The position numbers were made by a program, and so were the translations under genes. A stretch of 63,314 bases of DNA from Lentisphaerota bacterium (lineage in GTDB: Bacteria; Verrucomicrobiota; Lentisphaeria; Victivallales; Victivallaceae). This document shows, piece by piece, positions 54,580-62,279 of the stretch. The stretch lies in assembly GCA_015061695.1 (NCBI GenBank), contig SUWA01000004.1, forward strand, positions 1 through 63,314, in the 5' to 3' direction. Position 1 is the stretch's first letter; the number at the start of each line of letters is the position of its first letter. The notes below the pieces were generated by a model. The model worked only from the letters and a program-made list of their open reading frames with translations. It searched no databases and had not been told where the DNA came from.

Positions 54580-55842
54580 TTACTGCGGCAATGCTCTGAC
54601 CAATTGCGCAAAAACGTTGCCGCGCTCTTTGTAGTCTTTGAACATATCCATACTGGCGGCGGCAGGCGAAAGCAATACTGTATCGCCGGCAATTGCAGTT
54701 GCCGCAGCTTCTCTTACCGCCAGCGCAAAGTCAGTTTTTGCGTCAAAAACCGGAACTTCATCAGTAAAAACACCGGCTACTTTGCTGCCGCAGCGACCGT
54801 ATACGATCACTTTTTTCAGGTATCCTGTTAATGTTGCCAACGGCGTAAAATCCATATCTTTATCCAAGCCGCCGGCGATCAGGACTATATTTTTGCAGGG
54901 CATTTTTTCCAATGATTTTACGGCGGCGATCACAGCGGCGGGGTTGGTTGCCTTGGAGTCATCGATATATTTTACACCGTTGATTTCAGCTACCGGACTT
55001 ATCCGGTGGTCGCCGGTTTTGAATTCCTGCAGTGCGTTGGTAAGCTCGTTCAGGCGGGTGGCCAACGGCACAACACTGGCCACCAAACTCAATGCCGCCA
55101 GCAGATTTTCCTGATTATGTTCAGCCGCCAGAGCGGTTTTGTGCAAATCAAGCAGAGTTTTTCCTTGAAAATAAAGTGTATCGTTCAGAATTTCAAACCC
55201 GCACGAGTATTTTTGGCCGGTCATGCTCATACCGTAAAAGCGTTTATCTTCCGGCACGGCATTGAAAATACGTTCTTTGACCGCGCGGTATTCGCTCAAA
55301 CCGCCGGCGTAGCGGTTGATGTGGTCAGATTCAACATTCAGCAGCACAGCAGCCAACGCGGGGATTTTTTGAGTATGTTCGAGCTGAAAAGAACTGACTT
55401 CCAGCACGGCGACCATCTTTTCGGCATCAGTAAATTCGCCCCGGATGATTCCGGCGGCCACTGCCGCCAGCCCCAAACCGATATTACCGGCAGCAACCGC
55501 ATTTACTTGCAGTTTTTTCAGCAGAAATTCCGTCAACTCCACCGTGGTCGTTTTGCCGTTGGTTCCGGTAACAGCAAGCAGTTTGCCGGGGAAATGCCGG
55601 ATACCGAACTCCAGTTCGCTGATAACTTCAAACTTTTCAGCCACAGCGTATTGCAGCAAGCGCGAGTTGCCGGTCACGCCGGGACTTACCACTACCAAAT
55701 CGACTCCGGAAAAGATTTCTGACAATTTTGCCCCGGCACATTCCGTATCGTTGACGATACAGCACTCAATATCCAGTGCCGTTGCCAGTTGTGCCGCGGC
55801 CTGACCGCTTATGCCGCCGCCGATCATCAATATTTTTTTCAT
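54580..55842 (-). CDS. murD: UDP-N-acetylmuramoyl-L-alanine--D-glutamate ligase
   Basis: This 420-residue cytoplasmic ligase adds D-Glu to UDP-MurNAc-L-Ala in peptidoglycan synthesis. It has the N-terminal Rossmann domain (MIGGGISGQAAAQLATAL), the ATP-loop VTGTNGKTTTVELTEFLL, ESDHINRYAGGLSEYRAVKERIF and the C-terminal KSLEKMPCKNIVLIAGGLDKD with LSPAAASMDMFKDYKERGNVF. The length is slightly below the usual 440. It stands alone, away from a dcw cluster, and the ribosome site is weak. Confidence 0.94.
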   Translation of the reverse strand: MKKILMIGGGISGQAAAQLATALDIECCIVNDTECAGAKLSEIFSGVDLVVVSPGVTGNSRLLQYAVAEKFEVISELEFGIRHFPGKLLAVTGTNGKTTTVELTEFLLKKLQVNAVAAGNIGLGLAAVAAGIIRGEFTDAEKMVAVLEVSSFQLEHTQKIPALAAVLLNVESDHINRYAGGLSEYRAVKERIFNAVPEDKRFYGMSMTGQKYSCGFEILNDTLYFQGKTLLDLHKTALAAEHNQENLLAALSLVASVVPLATRLNELTNALQEFKTGDHRISPVAEINGVKYIDDSKATNPAAVIAAVKSLEKMPCKNIVLIAGGLDKDMDFTPLATLTGYLKKVIVYGRCGSKVAGVFTDEVPVFDAKTDFALAVREAAATAIAGDTVLLSPAAASMDMFKDYKERGNVFAQLVRALPQ

Positions 55843-55869
55843 AATCGCACCCGAAACTCCATTTCTGAC

Positions 55870-55899
55870 GACAAAAAACGGGGCAATATCTGCCCCGTT
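55870..55899 (-). terminator. Rho-independent terminator of the ROK gene
   Basis: AACGGGGCA (55877-55885) pairs with TGCCCCGTT (55891-55899), and on the minus strand it is followed by a T-run (complement of 55873-55878). Confidence 0.82.
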
Positions 55900-55918
55900 G
55901 CCAAGTATAAAAAGTTTT

Positions 55919-57313
55919 TCAGTTCAGCGCGGGCAGACTGGCTGCGATCACCGCCTGACCATGACGCTTGAACTGTTCATCCGGCGTGCGGAATTCGATC
56001 TTGGCCGCCAATTCCGGGAATTCAGCTTCCAGCACCTTGCGGGCTTCTTCCAAAATGATTTCGCCGCCTTCGCCGGAAGTTACCCGGCCGAGGATCAGCA
56101 GTTTGTTGATGTCGTAGAAATCGCTGTAATGCGCCACTGCATAGCCGAAGCAGACCCCGATGGAGCGGTAGATCGCCGCCGCCTTGGGATCGTTTTCTTT
56201 CATCATCGCCTGTACTGCTTCCAGCCGCTTGGGGAACGGCATATCTTCGGGGAAGTCGATCTTGGCGCATTTGGCCAGACGGGCCACACCCTGCTGCGAA
56301 AAATACTGCGCACCGCAACCCAGATCGCCCGACCATTCATCGGCCGGCGCATCATCGCGGTAATCCACCGGAGCAAAGGCCAGCTCGTTGAGCCAGTCAG
56401 TGATATTGCCGTTGGTATTGACATACCCCACCGCCGTACTCGTCCCCATGGAAAGGCCCAGCACGCCGGTCGATTCCATACTCATAGCGCCGGCCAGAGC
56501 GGTTACTTCGCCATCGTTGGCCACGATCAGCGGTACGTTATACTCTTTCTGAATATCGTGGAAGAGATTGACGATCTTTGCCTTGAAATCTTCTTTGGAG
56601 AGGCCGCGGAAAAGCGACGCAATGCGCGGACTGTTATCCACAAACACCCCGGCCGAACTGCCGCCGATGGCATCCACGCGGGGCATTTTTTCAGCGGCAC
56701 GACGGATGCTGTCGCGGATACCGGCAGCGTGATATTCCGGATCTTTCTGGAAATAGGGATCCCAAACCACTTCTTCGGTATGCACAACTTTGCCATCGAC
56801 CACGGCAGCACATTTGCGGTCAGAACCGCCCAAGTCAAAACCGATACGGCAGCCATCCAGATGACCGCCCAGCTGAACAGAAATTTCCTGCGATTCGGGC
56901 GCTTCGCTCAATGGCACAGCCACAACTTCAAAAGTCTTGTCGTAGACGCGTTCGCCCATGAATTCAAAGTCAAAAGCGCGGAGGCCGTTGGCACTGTAAA
57001 CAGCTTTCAGTTCCGAAGCCAGCGCGTCGCATCCGGCGATTATCACCTGATAGCCGCCTTTCATCCACAGCAGAAATTTGACGATACGTTCAACGTACTT
57101 CAAATTGAGTGCGGCATTTTCGCCCTCGTGCTTGAAAATCGCAGTCTTGTAGGTTGAAACGGCTCCGTTGGCCCGTTTGAGTGCAATAACGATATCAAGT
57201 TTATCTGCCGACGCGGCAACAGCTTCGCGGTAGGCTTTGTTCCACAGCGACGCCGGAACGAACCCCGGATCGAGTTCGCAGACAACCTTGGGATTTACAG
57301 CGATCTTACTCAT
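55919..57313 (-). CDS. Atypical ROK-family sugar kinase-like protein
   Basis: This 464-residue protein is longer than usual ROK kinases (about 300). The first 135 residues are not ROK-like. The actin-like ATPase fold starts at RIGFDLGGSDRKCAAVVDGK (phosphate-1 loop) and continues with IGGSSAGVFVDNS, PLIVANDGEVTALAGAM (catalytic-type NDxxx region), LGLSMGTSTAVGY and ILGRVTSGEGGEII. The zinc motif CxCGxxGCxE of the family is not seen; only DLGCGAQYFSQQG lies at that place. Cytoplasmic. It probably phosphorylates a sugar or is a regulator of that fold. GAGG lies before the ATG. Confidence 0.75.
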   Translation of the reverse strand: MSKIAVNPKVVCELDPGFVPASLWNKAYREAVAASADKLDIVIALKRANGAVSTYKTAIFKHEGENAALNLKYVERIVKFLLWMKGGYQVIIAGCDALASELKAVYSANGLRAFDFEFMGERVYDKTFEVVAVPLSEAPESQEISVQLGGHLDGCRIGFDLGGSDRKCAAVVDGKVVHTEEVVWDPYFQKDPEYHAAGIRDSIRRAAEKMPRVDAIGGSSAGVFVDNSPRIASLFRGLSKEDFKAKIVNLFHDIQKEYNVPLIVANDGEVTALAGAMSMESTGVLGLSMGTSTAVGYVNTNGNITDWLNELAFAPVDYRDDAPADEWSGDLGCGAQYFSQQGVARLAKCAKIDFPEDMPFPKRLEAVQAMMKENDPKAAAIYRSIGVCFGYAVAHYSDFYDINKLLILGRVTSGEGGEIILEEARKVLEAEFPELAAKIEFRTPDEQFKRHGQAVIAASLPALN

Positions 57314-57350
57314 AACAAATTACCTCATGATATTAAAAATTTGATTTATT

Positions 57351-58763
57351 TTATTCTCTGCCGTCCCAGCAGTAAGTACATATATCGTTGCGGTCGAGTC
57401 CGATCGCTTCCATGAGGCCAGGCAGCGTCTGATAATGCAGTGTATTCAAACCCAGCTCTTTACGGATTTCCTCAACCATAGCTTTGTAAGCATCGGAATT
57501 GCTGTCCAGATATTTTTTGATTATATCCATGGAAAGTTCTTCGACCTTTTCCAAACGCTGTATCGCACGCCGTGCGGCCAAATCCAGTTCCGTCCTTGAA
57601 CGCGAAAAATTCAAATATTTGCAGCCGAACAAAAGCGGCGGCGAAGCCGAACACATGTGTACTTCTTTAACTCCGAGTTCCCGCAGCTGCACCACAGTTT
57701 CGCGCATTTGTGTACCACGCACAATACTGTCGTCGCAAAACAGAATACGTTTGCCTTTGAGCTGCGATTCCACCGGAATAAGCTTCATTTGCGCCACCAG
57801 ATTACGCATTTGCTGATTTTGCGGCATAAAGCTCCGCGCCCAGGTGGGGGTATATTTGACAAAAGCCCGTTTGTAAGGTATGCCGGAGGCGTTGGAAAAT
57901 CCGATCGCGTGCGGGATGCCCGAATCCGGAATGCCCGAAATCAGATCTACATCCGGCTTGATATGATGCGCCATAATATCGCCGTTGCGGTAGCGCACCT
58001 CTTCGGTATTGACTCCTTCGTAACAGCTGGAGGGGTATCCGTAATAGACCCATAAAAATGCGCAGATCCGCTTGCGTTCGCCCGGAGCGCGTTCCTGTAT
58101 GACGGCCTCCGGAGTGATCCGCACGATTTCGCCGGGCCCCAGCTCGTATTTTATATTGTAGCCGAGGTTGGGAAACGCAGTAGTTTCCATCGTCACGGCA
58201 AAAGAATCTGTTTTTTCGCCGATGATGACCGGAGTACGGCCATAGCGGTCGCGCGCAGCGTAAACGGCGTTATCTTTAAGCACCAGTATTGAGAGCGACC
58301 CTTCGATAGCCGCCTGGGCATATTCCAGACCGGCCACGATGCTGTTTTTCTGATTGATGAGAAATGCCGCCAGCTCGGTCTGACTGACTTCATTTTCGTT
58401 ACATTCCGTAAAATGAGTGCGATTATCTTCGTAGGCTGCTTTAAGAATCTTGTCGGCATTGGTGATCTTGCCTACAGTTACAATAGCATAAGTACCTAAT
58501 GGCCCGGTAACCGTAACCGGCTGACGCTCAAAATCGCTGATACATCCGATCCCGATGTTGCCCTTGAACAACCCGATCTCCGCATCGAAACGGCTGCGGA
58601 ACTGCGCATTGGCTATGCTGTGAGCCCGTTTGAAGATGTAACCATCCTCATCAACAACAGCCAGACCGCCATATTTTGTCCCCAGATGTGAATGATAGTC
58701 GGTACCATAAAAAAGATCACCGACACAATCCTGTTTGCCAGCTACGCCAAAAAAACCACCCAT
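57351..58763 (-). CDS. Amidophosphoribosyltransferase-like protein without N-terminal Cys
   Basis: This 470-residue protein has an N-terminal Ntn-type glutamine amidotransferase domain (about 1-225) and a phosphoribosyltransferase domain with the PRPP loop RILFCDDSIVRGTQMRET. The start is MGGFFGVAGK, whereas PurF begins with C-G-I-(V/F)-G after Met removal. The nucleophilic Cys is therefore replaced by Gly. It may use free ammonia or have another role. GYPSSCYEGVNTEEVRYRNGD and SGIPDSGIPHAIGF are otherwise PurF-like. AAGGGCG is a weak ribosome site. The gene follows the small phage-like genes at 58904-59511 on the same strand after 140 bases. Confidence 0.85.
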   Translation of the reverse strand: MGGFFGVAGKQDCVGDLFYGTDYHSHLGTKYGGLAVVDEDGYIFKRAHSIANAQFRSRFDAEIGLFKGNIGIGCISDFERQPVTVTGPLGTYAIVTVGKITNADKILKAAYEDNRTHFTECNENEVSQTELAAFLINQKNSIVAGLEYAQAAIEGSLSILVLKDNAVYAARDRYGRTPVIIGEKTDSFAVTMETTAFPNLGYNIKYELGPGEIVRITPEAVIQERAPGERKRICAFLWVYYGYPSSCYEGVNTEEVRYRNGDIMAHHIKPDVDLISGIPDSGIPHAIGFSNASGIPYKRAFVKYTPTWARSFMPQNQQMRNLVAQMKLIPVESQLKGKRILFCDDSIVRGTQMRETVVQLRELGVKEVHMCSASPPLLFGCKYLNFSRSRTELDLAARRAIQRLEKVEELSMDIIKKYLDSNSDAYKAMVEEIRKELGLNTLHYQTLPGLMEAIGLDRNDICTYCWDGRE

Positions 58764-58903
58764 GAAAAAAACGCCCTTGTTTCAACTGCACGGCATTTGC
58801 CGCACAAATATATTGCTTGCTCTATTAACAACGGTGATTAAATATATCGCTTGAGTTTATTTTTTGCAAACATTCAAGCGCAGTTTTCTGTAGAAAAAGC
58901 AAT

Positions 58904-59074
58904 TTATTTGTCAGAATTTTCCATTCGCTCTATCCGGCGGCTCATATCGTTCATCCGGCGGTCGCAGTCGTGATAATGCACCCGCGAGTTTATATCTTTG
59001 CGTAATTGACGCAATTCCCACGCCACCCAGCCCAACACGGTAGCGCTGACGATCTGCATGATATTTTCGTTCAT
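58904..59074 (-). CDS. Small membrane-helix/coiled-coil protein (holin-like size)
   Basis: This 56-residue protein is short. After MNENIMQ comes a hydrophobic helix (IVSATVLGWVAWEL), then a charged helical stretch RRMNDMSRRIERMENSDK. The start at 59074 overlaps the stop of the PLA2-like gene in ATGA, and no separate ribosome site is needed. Such a size and layout fit phage holin accessory or hemolysin XhlA-like proteins, but homology is not certain. Confidence 0.65.
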   Translation of the reverse strand: MNENIMQIVSATVLGWVAWELRQLRKDINSRVHYHDCDRRMNDMSRRIERMENSDK

Positions 59075-59511
59075 AAATTACTGCCTTGGTGTTTGTTCTG
59101 CCAATAGATCCGCTGCCATATCTTTCTGCCTCCGTACCGAACGGCGTGAATGGCGATTTTCAGCAGCCACCATTCGAACCAGCCCAGCGGATTGCAAAAA
59201 TGCGTCCCCTTGAAGCGTGCCAGCCAAATCATCTTCAAATTGGCAGCAAATTCTGCGTCAGCGCCGACTCTGGCTGATTCACATCCGTCCGACAAACTGT
59301 ATCGCACATCGTGGATGGCCGCGGCGGTCAGATAATGTTTGAAGATCCTATCCAGCAGTTTGCGGACCCATTTGGGGAGCGCTCCGGAACCGTATCCGTT
59401 GATGATTTTTCCGAGTTTTTCAGGATGTGTGCCGGAAAAACAAGCCGGATATTTGAGACCAAGCCGTTGAGCCTGCTGCTGCATGGATGATATTTGCTGA
59501 AGTGTGTACAT
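59071..59511 (-). CDS. Small protein with phospholipase-A2-like signature
   Basis: This 146-residue protein contains GYGSGALPKWVRK, then HYLTAAAIHDVRYSLSDG and ARVGADAEFAANLKMIW. The A-A-x-x-H-D-x-x-Y core followed by A-D-A-E-F matches the signature of parvovirus VP1-type and related PLA2 domains (catalytic His-Asp, later Asp), and the Gly-rich stretch could be the Ca2+ loop, though it is not the canonical YxGxG. A signal peptide is not seen. The ATG at 59511 is preceded by AAGGAGG within a hairpin. It overlaps a small membrane protein gene. The origin may be a phage. Phospholipase activity is inferred. Confidence 0.6.
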   Translation of the reverse strand: MYTLQQISSMQQQAQRLGLKYPACFSGTHPEKLGKIINGYGSGALPKWVRKLLDRIFKHYLTAAAIHDVRYSLSDGCESARVGADAEFAANLKMIWLARFKGTHFCNPLGWFEWWLLKIAIHAVRYGGRKIWQRIYWQNKHQGSNL

Positions 59512-59549
59512 AAAAAAAACCTCCTTTTTTTCGGTATTCAAAAAGGAGG
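59512..59549 (-). promoter_or_regulatory. Shine-Dalgarno-sequestering hairpin with T8 tract
   Basis: Read on the minus strand, CCTCCTTTTT (59549-59540) pairs perfectly with AAAAAGGAGG (59529-59520) over a 10-base loop, and eight T follow (59519-59512) right up to the ATG. It therefore looks like a rho-independent terminator or attenuator in which the second arm is the Shine-Dalgarno of the next gene. Confidence 0.7.
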
Positions 59550-59574
59550 ATATTTGTCAACATCAGCCAATAAT

Positions 59575-60417
59575 TTATTTATCCGGATTATTACCCGGCG
59601 GCTCACTGCTGCCGTTGTACGGATAGGGCAAAAAATCCAGCACACTGCCGCCATCGCTGCCGCAAAGCGCATGGCCGATCGTATGTATATAGCGGAAATT
59701 ATCCGAGCCGGCCGCATACAAAAACAACATCGAAGCAGCATATTTGAAAACCGCCCGCGGGTCGTTCCAGAAATCCCCGCGCTCCAGCTTGCTGACCTGA
59801 TCCGGCATCCAATCGTTATCCGGAGCGATCATCTCGCCGGCGGCATTGATGACCGCAAAGCGGCCGGCCACCCGCACCATGCCCAGCTCCAAACCGGCAT
59901 CAATCCCGGCAAGCAATGCCAATGTGCAAAGGATTATATCTGCACCCAACCGGTCTTCCAGCACCGGCCCGATGCAGAAATTTTCCGGCTCCATGGCCTC
60001 ATCTTCCGGCGGCAGCGCAAAATTGTTGCGCATCATAAACGCCCCCAGGTCGCGGATATTGCTGATCTGGTTATTGGCGGCCACGCTCATAAATGTACGG
60101 AGCATTTCGGCCAGCATTTCGGGTGTATCGCGGTCAAACCAGAGCAAATGCAGTTCGATCAATGCTTCAAATACGTCAAATTCCGGTTTTTCCAGTATTT
60201 GCGCAAAGTGCTGACGGCGCTTCCGCATATTCACGATCGACTGCAATTCGTGTACGCGTTTGCGCAACAGCAAGTCCGATGATTCCTGAAATTCGCCCAG
60301 CAGCGGCAAAAGCTCATTGGTATCACATCGCAGCAATTCGCCCATTACGCTTACAGCACTGTTCACGTCCGGGTCATCCAACATCCCCAGCAGAAGTTTT
60401 ATCCGGTCACGGCTCAT
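59575..60417 (-). CDS. Helical hypothetical protein downstream of plsY
   Basis: This 280-residue soluble protein has an N-terminal helical part (about 1-85; LLGMLDDPDVNSAVSVMGELLRCD, as in HEAT-like or SirB1-N-like repeats) and a larger C-terminal part with LGADIILCTLALLAGIDAGLELGMVRVAGRFAVINAAGEMIAPDND, which resembles the transglutaminase-like SirB1 domain core (GLxxxxVxxPGHF-type strand). The match is not certain and no catalytic Cys is evident. It starts 4 bases after plsY. Confidence 0.6.
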   Translation of the reverse strand: MSRDRIKLLLGMLDDPDVNSAVSVMGELLRCDTNELLPLLGEFQESSDLLLRKRVHELQSIVNMRKRRQHFAQILEKPEFDVFEALIELHLLWFDRDTPEMLAEMLRTFMSVAANNQISNIRDLGAFMMRNNFALPPEDEAMEPENFCIGPVLEDRLGADIILCTLALLAGIDAGLELGMVRVAGRFAVINAAGEMIAPDNDWMPDQVSKLERGDFWNDPRAVFKYAASMLFLYAAGSDNFRYIHTIGHALCGSDGGSVLDFLPYPYNGSSEPPGNNPDK

Positions 60418-60421
60418 AATG

Positions 60422-61072
60422 TTATGCTTTTTTCCTGAAACTGTTTTCAGTACCGTTGAACAAACGCTTTATGTTGCTGCGGTGCGTCCAAACTGCCACC
60501 AGTGCCAGCAAGACAAAAAATAACAGCAAACCCAATGGCAGCGGCGGAGTGATCTTCAAAAAACCCAAGCCCCAGGCCAGCACCGGCAGCATGATCGCGC
60601 CAATGATACTGCCCAGCGACACATAACCGGAAAGTTTGAACACCGCCAGCCAGATCAGAAATGCCCCCAGCGCCGCCAACGGCACCACCGCAGCCAGTCC
60701 GCCCACAGCGCAAGCAATACCTTTGCCGCCTTTGAAATGCAGAAAACAGCTGAACATGTGCCCCAGCACCACCGCCAGAATCACCGCTGCCGCGCCGACA
60801 CCGCCGGCCGGAGGAGCAATAACTTGCCTGCCCACCAGCAAATTCAGCAGCAGTACCGGCAGCAAACCTTTGCAGAAATCCAGCAAAAAGCAGATCTTGC
60901 CGGCAGTTTTGCCCACCGAACGGGTAACATTGGTCGCTCCGATATTACCTGAACCTACTTTGCGTATATCAATGCCATGCAGTTTGCCGATAATGAAACC
61001 AAACGGGATCGATCCGATCATATATCCGGCCAGAGCGATCACAATATAGATAATTATTTGTTCAATATTCAC
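60422..61072 (-). CDS. plsY: Acyl-phosphate glycerol-3-phosphate acyltransferase
   Basis: This 216-residue membrane enzyme acylates glycerol 3-phosphate using acyl-phosphate, the first step of phospholipid synthesis. It has about five helices and the three PlsY motifs GSIPFGFIIGK, GSGNIGATNVTR and HFKGGKGIACA. The start is a GTG with AAAAGG upstream. It is first in a minus-strand run that continues with the helical gene and, beyond the terminator-like hairpin, the PLA2-like gene. Confidence 0.96.
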   Translation of the reverse strand: MNIEQIIIYIVIALAGYMIGSIPFGFIIGKLHGIDIRKVGSGNIGATNVTRSVGKTAGKICFLLDFCKGLLPVLLLNLLVGRQVIAPPAGGVGAAAVILAVVLGHMFSCFLHFKGGKGIACAVGGLAAVVPLAALGAFLIWLAVFKLSGYVSLGSIIGAIMLPVLAWGLGFLKITPPLPLGLLLFFVLLALVAVWTHRSNIKRLFNGTENSFRKKA

Positions 61073-61161
61073 TGTAAATCACCTTAAAAGTTTGCATTTT
61101 ACGCTTAATGTATTACAATATTACACAAAGAGCTTTTTTGCAAATGAAAGATTTTAACTTT

Positions 61162-62277
61162 ATGAGTGATTTTACATTTGATTTGATCGTTGCCTCCGGC
61201 GAACACTCTGCGGATATGCTTTATGCCACGCATTTGAATTTGCCGGATGCGTTTGTTTACATCGGTTGCGGCGATAAAAAGATCGCGGTGGTTTCCGACC
61301 TTGAATACGACCGGGCCAAAGCCAATGCACCCGCCGGACTGACGGTGCGCAACCAGAATGAATTCGGCTCGGTGCGTTCTTTTCCGGAGCTTATTTGCCA
61401 GCTTCAGGCTGCTTACAATGTCAAAGAGTTCCGTATTCCGTTCGATTTTCCGGCCGGTCTGGCAGTCCAGCTGCGTAAAAAAAATATCAATTGCCTCGTT
61501 TGCGAAAAAAGTTTTTTCCCGCAGCGCAGCTGTAAACATGATTACGAAATAGAGTTTATACGTCAGGCCATGCGCGTCAACGAAACGGCCATGCAGAAAG
61601 CCTTTGATGCCATTGCTTCGTGTTCGATCGCTTCTGATAACTCGCTGCAGCTTGACGGCGAACTCTTTACTTCCGAAAAACTCCGCAGCATCATCGACAG
61701 CACGCTGGCCGCCCATGATGCCGTCGGTGCCGGCACGATTGCCGCCGGCGGTGTGCAAAGCAGTATGCCGCACAACCGGGGCGAAGGTGCGCTGTATGCA
61801 CACACACCGATCGTGATCGACATCTTCCCCCGGATGAATGCTACCGGCTATTTCGGCGATCTGACCCGCACCGTGGTCAAAGGTCAGGCTCCGGAAATCG
61901 TTAAAAAGGCTTTTGAGGCCGTAAAAATCGTCCGCGATGAGTGCAAAGATATGATCCATGCCGGGGTAGCCGGGTCTGTACCTTACGATCACGCCCTGCA
62001 GCGTTTGACCGGACTGGGATTCCCGACCGGCAGCGACGAAAATGGTTTTTACGGATTTTTCCACGGCCTCGGCCACGGGGTCGGGCTGGAAATCCACGAA
62101 GCGCCGCGCCTCTCGCGCCAGATAACCCATAAGCTGCAAGCCGGCGAAGTCGTTACCGTTGAACCGGGGGTTTATTACCCGCAGTGGGGCGGCATCCGGC
62201 TCGAAGATATAGTCGTGGTACGCAGCAATGACTGTGAGTGTTTGACCAATATAGATACTTTCCTTGAGATAGAATAA
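61162..62277 (+). CDS. M24-family metallopeptidase (Xaa-Pro aminopeptidase-like)
   Basis: This is a protein of about 371 residues with a creatinase-like N-terminal domain (about 1-130) and a pita-bread M24 domain. The five metal ligands are visible: Asp in VIDIFPRM and Asp in GYFGDLTRT, His in GLGHGVGLEIHEAP, Glu in VVTVEPGVY and Glu in IRLEDIVV. Start choice is uncertain: ATG codons also occur at 61108 and 61144, but MSDFTFDLIVASGEHSADML fits the domain start best. It lies 35-90 bases from the divergent plsY. It removes N-terminal residues before proline or acts on similar dipeptides. Confidence 0.87.
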   Translation: MSDFTFDLIVASGEHSADMLYATHLNLPDAFVYIGCGDKKIAVVSDLEYDRAKANAPAGLTVRNQNEFGSVRSFPELICQLQAAYNVKEFRIPFDFPAGLAVQLRKKNINCLVCEKSFFPQRSCKHDYEIEFIRQAMRVNETAMQKAFDAIASCSIASDNSLQLDGELFTSEKLRSIIDSTLAAHDAVGAGTIAAGGVQSSMPHNRGEGALYAHTPIVIDIFPRMNATGYFGDLTRTVVKGQAPEIVKKAFEAVKIVRDECKDMIHAGVAGSVPYDHALQRLTGLGFPTGSDENGFYGFFHGLGHGVGLEIHEAPRLSRQITHKLQAGEVVTVEPGVYYPQWGGIRLEDIVVVRSNDCECLTNIDTFLEIE

Positions 62278-62279
62278 AT

